Positions 1-3,713 of a DNA stretch of 6,054 nucleotides are shown here, in pieces. The position numbers and the translations under genes are program-made. Source of the DNA: QYQD01 sp040755415 (GTDB lineage Bacteria > Desulfobacterota > QYQD01). Where the stretch lies: NCBI GenBank assembly GCA_040755415.1, contig JBFMAZ010000092.1, positions 1-6,054 of the forward strand, written 5' to 3'. The first letter of the stretch is position 1; every line of letters starts with the position of its first letter. The notes under the pieces are model-generated. The model saw only the letters and a program-made list of their open reading frames with translations. It was not told where the DNA came from and made no database searches.

Positions 1-61
1 TTCCGGGCTTGACCCGGAATCTAGTCTTTTTGTCTTTCTGGATTCCTGCTTTCGCAGGAAT
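1..61. repeat. Double-hairpin intergenic repeat, cut by window edge
   Basis: Two adjacent stem-loops are visible. TTCCGGG (1-7) pairs with CCCGGAA (13-19), and ATTCCTGC (42-49) pairs with GCAGGAAT (54-61) around a TTTC loop. The layout (a CCGG-type hairpin, then CTGGATTCC..GGAATGAC) is the same as in the element at 2671-2780, so both probably belong to one dispersed family. A short T run follows at 66-70, so the second hairpin could also act as a weak terminator for a gene to the left of the window. The left end is missing. Confidence 0.7.
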
Positions 62-118
62 GACGGTTTTTGTTACCAGAATACCAGAATATATGTTGCG
101 CTATTTATAGCGTACTAC

Positions 119-281
119 ACTAGTTAGTTTTCATCCGGAAACCCTGATTTTCCCCTCTCCCCTGGCGGGAGAGGGTTAGGGTGAGGGGGGATAACCTGAT
201 GATGTTGCTTCAGTTCACCCCCCCCTTACCCCTCCCGTCGAGGGGGGAGTTTTCGGAGACTTTCCGGATGAAAACTAGTTA
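119..281. mobile_element. MITE-like palindromic element with target duplication
   Basis: TAGTTTTCATCCGGAAA (125-141) is repeated in perfect inverted form at 261-277. Inside these arms lie a CCCCTCTCCCCTGGCGGGAGAGGG palindrome type sequence on the left and a matching inverted CCCCTTACCCCTCCCG tract on the right, so the whole unit folds into a long imperfect hairpin around an AT-richer centre near 191-216. The 8-mer ACTAGTTA occurs immediately outside on both sides (119-126 and 274-281), as expected for a target-site duplication. Because ACTAGT is itself palindromic, the exact border is ambiguous by a few bases. No protein is encoded. This would be a non-autonomous element; the transposase that moves it is not in the window. 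Part of its left half resembles the insertion inside galE at 1598-1666. Confidence 0.65.
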
Positions 282-340
282 TAATATCGACGACTTTCTG
301 CCAGACATCTAGACGGTTTTGGCGCATAATATGCATACTT

Positions 341-455
341 GCGGATAAGCAACCTTGTTGCCGATAAGCCAACATATCGCATTCTTCAAAGTGGTTACCC
401 ATGTAACCGACGGGGCGGAGCTATGTCTGCAAAGACAGGTAAGAACACATCTGTC
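341..455. other. Stem-loop-rich non-coding stretch, function unknown
   Basis: Several compact stems follow one another: GCAAC/GTTGC (349-353/357-361) inside a looser GCGGATA..TATCGC closure (341-380); GGTTAC/GTAACC with a CCAT loop (393-398/403-408); and TGTCT/AGACA with a GCAA tetraloop of GNRA type (424-428/433-437). GACAG (434-438) can alternatively pair with CTGTC (451-455), which would exclude the tetraloop stem. GCGGATAAGC and GCCGATAAGC form a near direct repeat. I do not recognise a known riboswitch or small RNA consensus. It could be a structured RNA, a decayed repeat, or chance. Bases 282-340 show nothing recognisable. Confidence 0.25.
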
Positions 456-463
456 CCAAATAA

Positions 464-642
464 GATTTTTTGTATCAATTTAGCTGTTTGAAAAAGCATT
501 TTAAAATCCCTCCCAACCTCCCTTTTCCAAAGGGAGGAGAGACGTTTCCCCCTTTGAAAAAGGGGGGATTAAGGGGGATTTTTGAGGCGCCGCTTTCTGG
601 ACGACCAGCTTTTTTCAAGCAGCTAAAGTGTTACGATTTTTT
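464..642. mobile_element. MITE copy A: 163-bp element plus 8-bp target duplication
   Basis: The element proper spans 472-634. Its ends are imperfect terminal inverted repeats: left arm 472-496 (GTATCAATTTAGCTGTTTGA and on) and right arm 609-634, which reads in reverse as GTAACACTTTAGCTGCTTGA and on. GATTTTTT lies directly outside each end (464-471 and 635-642), a perfect 8-bp target duplication. The core holds two palindromes, CCTCCCTTTTCC..AGGGAGG and CCCCCTTTGAAAAAGGGGG. There is no room for a transposase, so movement would depend on one elsewhere in the genome. Two further copies lie at 5702-5863 and from 5929 to the edge, in inverted orientation. Reading frames through it yield only PPLEKGG-type repeat peptides and were not annotated as genes. 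Confidence 0.75.
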
Positions 643-910
643 AAAATCTCCCCTGCCCCCTCTTTTCCAAAGAGGGGGATTAACGGTATTTTCCCTCTTT
701 GAAAGAGAGGAAAGCCCCTACATTCCCCCTTTGGAAAAGGGGAGCCCCTACATTCCCCCTTTGGAAAAGGGGAGCCCCTACATTCCCCCTTTGGAAAAGG
801 AAAGCCCCTACATTCCCCCTTTGGAAAAGGGGAGCCCCTACATTCCCCCTTTGGAAAAGGGGAGCCCCTACATTCCCCCCTTTGGAAAAGGGGGATCAAG
901 GGGGATTTGA
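643..910. repeat. Relative of the MITE core containing a tandem array
   Basis: This stretch has the same core order as copy A. It begins with TCTCCCCTGCCCCC and a perfect 10-bp stem (656-665/669-678, TCC loop), continues with GGATTAACGG, and ends with a second palindrome followed by AAGGGGGATCAAGGGGGATT. The recognisable terminal repeats of copy A are absent on both sides, so it is a decayed or partial family member abutting copy A. Its second palindrome has been amplified into the 30-bp array annotated separately. Confidence 0.6.
691..898. repeat. 30-bp tandem minisatellite array, about seven units
   Basis: The repeat unit is 30 bp: CATTCCCCCTTTGG followed by AAAAGGGGAGCCCCTA. Units start at 721, 751, 781, 811 and 841. 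A divergent first unit lies at 691-720, and a last partial unit starts at 871 with one extra C. Each unit is nearly self-complementary (CCCCCTTT..AAAAGGGG). A GG-to-AA variant occurs at the unit junctions at 711 and 801, and 711-789 matches 801-879 base for base, which shows a later 90-bp block duplication. Because the period is a multiple of three, long frames stay open on both strands (SPYIPPLEKG-like peptides). These lack convincing start sites and are treated as artefacts. There are no unique spacers, so it is not a CRISPR. Confidence 0.9.
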
Positions 911-960
911 AGGACACATGAATCAGCAATTTGGACCGCAATGAGGTAAGAAGGAAGGAG

Positions 961-996
961 ATGGAAGTGAGAAACGGGAAGGTCGTCTCACTTTGA
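961..996 (+). CDS. Possible 11-codon leader ORF upstream of galE
   Basis: AAGGAAGGAG at 951-960 is by far the best Shine-Dalgarno sequence in this area. It leads straight into ATG at 961, with a GTG at 967 at better spacing. The short frame reads MEVRNGKVVSL and stops with TGA at 994-996, seven bases before the galE start. galE itself has only a weak site (ACAGG at 996-1000). Ribosomes loading here could therefore reinitiate at galE by translational coupling. I see no codon run typical of attenuation leaders. It may equally be a decayed upstream gene start. Inference only. Confidence 0.3.
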   Translation: MEVRNGKVVSL

Positions 997-1003
997 CAGG
1001 CCC

Positions 1004-2032
1004 ATGATCTTAGTTGTTGGCGGAGCCGGATATATTGGCACCCACATGGTGAAGGAACTCCTTTCCCATGGCCGGGAGGTGGTTGTACTCGATAACCTTT
1101 CTACCGGACACCAGGGGCTCATTCCAGGCGGGATTTTCGTGCAAGGGGACTTAGGGGACGAGACGCTTCTACGTTCACTCTTCACGACCTATCCCATCGG
1201 CACCGTCATGCACTTTGCGGCCTTCTCCCTCGTGGCAGAGTCCGTGGCGTTCCCGCTCAAATATTATGAAAACAACGTAGCAAAGACCATAACCCTGTTT
1301 AAGGTCATGCTCGAGCATGGCATCAAACGCTTTATCTTTTCCTCAAGCGCTGCCGTGTACGGAGAACCGGGGTACGTGCCTATTGACGAAAAACACCCGA
1401 CAGTACCCACTAATCCCTACGGAAAAACGAAATTGGCTATAGAGAATATGCTTGAGGACTGTGATAAGGCATATGGTCTTAAATATGTTTCTCTGAGGTA
1501 TTTCAATGCGGCGGGCGCTGACGGGAAGGGGAGAATCGGCGAGTGCCATAACCCCGAGACCCATCTTATCCCAAGAATCTTGCATGTGGTAAAATCGGTT
1601 AGTTTCCCTCCGGAAACTCCCCTCCCCTGGCGGGAGGGGATGAAGGGGAGGGGGAGTGAATATCCCCTGGTAGAAATTTACGGTACGGATTATGACACGC
1701 CGGATGGAACCTGTATCCGAGACTATATCCATGTGAATGACCTGGCCCAGGCCCACCTCCTGGCCATGAATGCCCTGGAAAACGGTGAGTCCAGCCGCAT
1801 CTACAACCTGGGGAACAACCGGGGATACTCGGTAAAGGAAGTAATCGAGATCGCGGGGCAGGTTACAGGCCGCAGTATTCCCGTGGTCAAGGGGCCCCGG
1901 CGCGCAGGAGACCCGGCCATACTGATAGCCAGTTCTGAGAAAATTAGTAAGGAGCTTGGCTGGAAGCCCAGGTATCCGGATCTGAAGACTATGGTAAAAA
2001 CGGCCTGGAAATGGCATAGGAATCGAACATGA
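1004..2032 (+). CDS. galE: UDP-glucose 4-epimerase (GalE-like) with repeat-derived insertion
   Basis: Extended short-chain dehydrogenase/reductase enzyme that interconverts UDP-glucose and UDP-galactose in the cytoplasm, using tightly bound NAD, and so supplies galactosyl units for surface glycans. The 342-residue protein starts with the Rossmann motif GGAGYIG (residues 6-12). D30 follows the second strand, HFAA is at 70-73, the FSSSAAVYG catalytic serine region at 112-120, the YxxxK pair is Y139/K143, and the family signatures RYFNAAGAD (165-173) and DGTCIRDYIHV (234-244) are intact. ATG 1004 is the only start: an in-frame stop lies at 968-970 and no other start codon comes between. Residues about 199-221 (PPETPLPWREGMKGRG core) are absent from ordinary GalE and are encoded by a palindromic repeat; without them the length would be slightly below the family norm. 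The gene overlaps cysC by four bases. Specificity for the N-acetylated UDP-sugars cannot be excluded. Confidence 0.93.
   Translation: MILVVGGAGYIGTHMVKELLSHGREVVVLDNLSTGHQGLIPGGIFVQGDLGDETLLRSLFTTYPIGTVMHFAAFSLVAESVAFPLKYYENNVAKTITLFKVMLEHGIKRFIFSSSAAVYGEPGYVPIDEKHPTVPTNPYGKTKLAIENMLEDCDKAYGLKYVSLRYFNAAGADGKGRIGECHNPETHLIPRILHVVKSVSFPPETPLPWREGMKGRGSEYPLVEIYGTDYDTPDGTCIRDYIHVNDLAQAHLLAMNALENGESSRIYNLGNNRGYSVKEVIEIAGQVTGRSIPVVKGPRRAGDPAILIASSEKISKELGWKPRYPDLKTMVKTAWKWHRNRT
1598..1666 (+). repeat. Palindromic repeat inserted in frame within galE
   Basis: The DNA contains two consecutive palindromes, AGTTTCC..GGAAACT (1601-1607/1612-1618) and CCCCTCCC..GGGAGGGG (1619-1626/1632-1639), followed by a purine-rich GGGGAGGGGG tail. 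The order TTAGTTT, TCCGGAAAC, then CCCCTGGCGGGAG matches the left half of the intergenic element at 119-281, including the preceding TTAG. It encodes about 23 residues between the helix ending LHVVKS and the strand VEIYGTDY, where GalE proteins usually have only a short loop. Frame is preserved, and all catalytic motifs before and after are intact. No clear target duplication is visible, so the exact borders are estimates. Confidence 0.8.
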
Positions 2033-2625
2033 CCGAAAACCTTTTTTGGACAAATAACTTAGTCAGCCAGGAAGAAAGGGAGGCGCGTCTCAAGCAAAAA
2101 GGCGTGACCATCTGGCTGACCGGGCTTTCCGCCTCAGGCAAATCAACTGTTGCCCGGACGCTGGAGAGGAAGCTCTTTGACCTTGGTTATCTGACCTTTG
2201 TCCTGGACGGCGATAACATCCGTCAGGGCCTGAGCAGCAACCTTGGTTTTTCGCCGGAGGATAGATCAGAGAACATCCGCCGTATCGCTGAACTGGCCAA
2301 CCTCTTCAGCATGGCGGGAATGATAAATATCGCCGCCTTCATCTCCCCTTACCGGCGAGAGCGAAATCTGGCCCGGAAGCTGGCCAAAAACGGAAACTTT
2401 GTGGAAGTCTATGTTAACACCCCCGTAGAGGTGTGTATGCAAAGAGACCCTAAAGGCCTGTACCAAAGGGCACTTAAAGGCGAAATCAAAAATTTCACAG
2501 GCATCGACGCCCCCTATGAAGCGCCAGAAAAGCCTGACGTGGTAATCAAGACAAATATTGAATCAGTTGAGGAATGTGTAAATAAGATTCTCAACTACCT
2601 GAGGGACAAACAATTTATTATGTAG
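2029..2625 (+). CDS. cysC: Adenylylsulfate (APS) kinase
   Basis: Cytoplasmic P-loop kinase that phosphorylates adenosine 5'-phosphosulfate with ATP to give PAPS, the donor for sulfotransferases and for assimilatory sulfate reduction. The 198-residue length is normal for a stand-alone CysC. Walker A is GLSASGKST (32-40), with alanine where GLSGSGKST is usual. LDGDNIRQGL (59-68) is the APS-binding signature, FISPYRRER (104-112) carries the serine (S106) that is phosphorylated in the family, and KGLYQRALKGEIKNFTGIDA (142-161) followed by PYEAP completes the conserved lid region. The start overlaps the galE stop in an ATGA arrangement, indicating co-transcription and translational coupling. No ATP sulfurylase or PAPS reductase gene is next to it. 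With galE as partner, PAPS supply for glycan sulfation is a reasonable guess, but no sulfotransferase is in view. Confidence 0.93.
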   Translation: MTENLFWTNNLVSQEEREARLKQKGVTIWLTGLSASGKSTVARTLERKLFDLGYLTFVLDGDNIRQGLSSNLGFSPEDRSENIRRIAELANLFSMAGMINIAAFISPYRRERNLARKLAKNGNFVEVYVNTPVEVCMQRDPKGLYQRALKGEIKNFTGIDAPYEAPEKPDVVIKTNIESVEECVNKILNYLRDKQFIM

Positions 2626-2670
2626 AATGCGGCTTGACGGTATTACTCCGGCAGGTAAATATATAAAAAA

Positions 2671-2780
2671 TGTCATGCCGGATCCCCAATCAAGTTGAGG
2701 ACAGGCTTGATCCGGCATCCAGTTCCTTGCTGGATTCCCGCTGGAGTTTATCCCGTACCTGATACGGGGCGGGAATGACA
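2671..2780. repeat. Composite hairpin repeat downstream of cysC
   Basis: TGTCAT at 2671 and ATGACA at 2775-2780 form the outer ends. Inside are a perfect 10-bp pair ATGCCGGATC/GATCCGGCAT (2675-2684/2709-2718), an alternative inner pair ATCAAG/CTTGAT (2689-2694/2706-2711), and a second hairpin ATTCCCGC/GCGGGAAT (2734-2741/2769-2776) containing CCCGTA/TACGGG (2752-2757/2763-2768). It resembles the repeat at 1-61. Lying 45 bases after the cysC stop, it could block 3' RNA decay or end transcription, but no proper T run follows. The rest of the 2626-2825 gap shows nothing else. Confidence 0.7.
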
Positions 2781-2825
2781 GAAAAAAACTCTAATGCGGA
2801 CATTGTTTATGCAGCTTTCAATAGT

Positions 2826-2894
2826 AAATTCGCAATGCGAAATCCGAAATTAAGTCCGCAATCCGAAATAGACAGTTGGTAAATTCGAAATCCG
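2826..2894. repeat. Heptad repeat tract upstream of the toxin-antitoxin pair
   Basis: A 7-bp periodicity is visible: AAATTCG, CAATGCG, AAATCCG, AAATTAA (2826-2853), then CAATCCG, AAATAGA (2859-2872), and AAATTCG, AAATCCG (2881-2894). The 14-mer GTAAATTCGAAATC at 2879-2892 recurs exactly at 3406-3419 on the other side of the two genes. The tract ends just before the antitoxin ribosome binding site (2902-2908), so it may overlap the promoter/operator of the module, though I cannot identify convincing -35/-10 boxes. Confidence 0.6.
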
Positions 2895-2913
2895 ACTATC
2901 CAGGAGGTAGGAT

Positions 2914-3114
2914 ATGCTTAAAGCTATAAAGGTGGAAGTCAAACCAGGAGAAATTATTGAAGCTGTAAAAAGAATGAAAAGAAAAGAGAGGGATGCGTTT
3001 TTGGAAGACCTTCTTGCCACTACATCTCCAGAGTATCTTGAGAGCATCAAAGCGGCGAGGGCCGATTACAAGGCCGGGAGAATAAAGACTCATGAGGAGG
3101 TCTTTGGCCATTGA
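2914..3114 (+). CDS. Small antitoxin of a RelE/ParE-type module
   Basis: A 66-residue, highly charged protein encoded immediately before, and overlapping, a RelE/ParE-fold toxin. By position and size it is the cognate antitoxin, expected to bind and neutralise the toxin and, together with it, to repress its own promoter. The N-terminus (AIKVEVKPGE) could form a beta strand. The rest is predicted mostly helical (EIIEAVKRMKRKERDAFLED), with a C-terminal segment (ARADYKAGRIKTHEEVFG) resembling the toxin-wrapping tails of such antitoxins. I cannot assign a DNA-binding class (ribbon-helix-helix, Phd/YefM or other). A strong Shine-Dalgarno AGGAGGT at 2902-2908, five bases before ATG, supports the start and high antitoxin expression. 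The stop overlaps the toxin start (TTGA). Family assignment rests mainly on context. Confidence 0.75.
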   Translation: MLKAIKVEVKPGEIIEAVKRMKRKERDAFLEDLLATTSPEYLESIKAARADYKAGRIKTHEEVFGH

Positions 3115-3365
3115 AGTACAGACTTGTTTATGCTAACAGGGCAATCAAAGATATTCAGAGGCTTGAACCAGCGGTTAAAAAGCGCATAGGCAGGGTCCTC
3201 CTTCGATATGAAGAAAATCCTCTTAAATATGCTGTAAGGCTTACAGAATCCAAGCTCGGTACATATCGATTCAGAATCGGGGACTACAGGGTCATCTTTG
3301 ACCTTGAAGACGATGAGATTGTAGTTTTGAGAGTGGGACACAGAAGAGATATTTACCGGAGATAG
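3111..3365 (+). CDS. RelE/ParE superfamily toxin
   Basis: An 84-residue basic protein with the typical RelE/ParE layout: N-terminal strand KYRLVYANRA, helical hairpin IKDIQRLEPAVKKRIGRVLL, the loop YEENPLKYAVRLTESKLGTYRFRIGDYRVIF, and the C-terminal strand ending VLRVGHRRDIYRR. The YRFRIGDYRVIF and VGHRRDIY blocks are the most conserved part of the family, and the basic and tyrosine residues of the C-terminus are intact, so it is probably active. RelE members cut mRNA on the ribosome whereas ParE members poison gyrase; the sequence alone does not settle which applies here. It starts with TTG at 3111, overlapping the antitoxin TGA by four bases, with GAGGAGG at 3094-3100 as ribosome site. A weak start in the overlap would keep toxin below antitoxin. 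No clear terminator follows. Confidence 0.88.
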   Translation: MKYRLVYANRAIKDIQRLEPAVKKRIGRVLLRYEENPLKYAVRLTESKLGTYRFRIGDYRVIFDLEDDEIVVLRVGHRRDIYRR

Positions 3366-3405
3366 GCCGGGATAAAGGCTTTTTGACGGGTGTTTTTGAA
3401 AACAA

Positions 3406-3442
3406 GTAAATTCGAAATCTGCAATCTCAAATCCAAAATAGT
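3406..3442. repeat. Heptad repeat tract downstream of the toxin
   Basis: GTAAATTCGAAATC (3406-3419) exactly repeats the 14-mer at 2879-2892. The tract continues as heptads AAATTCG, AAATCTG, CAATCTC, AAATCCA, AAATAGT. With the upstream tract it brackets the toxin-antitoxin pair in direct orientation. Bases 3443-3538 hold no recognisable element. Confidence 0.6.
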
Positions 3443-3538
3443 TCACCCTTTCAGCTTAATATGAAGTATCAATTTTCGTCAACGTCCCCTGGTGGGTTCC
3501 TAAGAGGCCTCAAGAAACAAGCAACTCCTATAGGCAAC

Positions 3539-3623
3539 GTCACTGGTCATTAGTCATCGGTCATTGGTTAAGTATGGAAGATTAATCAATTTTGTCAGTG
3601 ACAAATGACTATTGACTAATGAC
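3539..3623. repeat. Inverted heptad-repeat element (4 + 4 heptads)
   Basis: Four GTCANNN heptads run head to tail at 3539-3566: GTCACTG, GTCATTA, GTCATCG, GTCATTG. After a 29-base AT-rich spacer, four heptads of the opposite polarity run at 3596-3623: CAGTGAC, AAATGAC, TATTGAC, TAATGAC. Shifted by one heptad, 3546-3565 and 3604-3623 pair at 17 of 20 positions. This resembles the short tandemly repeated heptamers known from cyanobacteria and other repeat-rich genomes. It could fold as a hairpin in the leader of the following gene. Confidence 0.7.
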
Positions 3624-3647
3624 ATTCGCTATAACTCGCAACCTTTA

Positions 3648-3679
3648 CCCCGTTAAGCGCTAAAACTTACTTAACCGGG
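3648..3679. other. Stem-loop in the region before the AsnB-like gene
   Basis: CCCCGTTAAG (3648-3657) can pair with CTTAACCGGG (3670-3679), with one bulged base and a 12-base loop. It ends 34 bases before the ATG of the next gene and lacks a T run, so it is not a standard terminator. A role in control of the downstream gene is possible but unsupported; I do not recognise a riboswitch here. Confidence 0.3.
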
Positions 3680-3713
3680 CAACAAACCCAAGTAACCCAT
3701 TGATGTAGGAAAC

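Noticed and set aside
391..455. c-di-GMP (GEMM) or other known riboswitch
   Set aside because: The GNRA-loop hairpin and GGTTACC motif are present, but the conserved order and core sequences of GEMM, glycine, TPP, SAM, fluoride or manganese riboswitches are not.
691..898. CRISPR array
   Set aside because: Units abut directly with no unique spacers and no cas genes; this is a simple tandem repeat.
470..944. Long open frames on both strands (about 146, 108 and 81 codons) across the repeat region
   Set aside because: They consist of repeat-encoded peptides (SPYIPPLEKG, APTFPLWKRG, ECRGSPFPKG types), stay open because the array period is 30 bp, and lack ribosome sites and family similarity.
1343..2053. 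236-codon minus-strand frame opposite galE
   Set aside because: Antisense shadow of galE; no recognisable motifs, and it spans the intact GalE catalytic region.
2803..2830. Sigma70-like promoter TTGTTT/TAAATT before the antitoxin
   Set aside because: Matches to consensus are poor, and the -10 candidate lies within a heptad repeat; not distinguishable from chance.
3366..3390. Rho-independent terminator after the toxin (GCC..GGCTTTTT)
   Set aside because: The stem is only about three base pairs; too weak to call.
3461..3553. 30-codon ORF starting MKYQFSSTSPGG, considered as a RiPP/lasso precursor for the AsnB-like enzyme
   Set aside because: It has no ribosome binding site and ends inside the heptad repeat. 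The peptide contains no Asp or Glu to form a lasso ring, and no RRE or leader-peptidase gene is visible.
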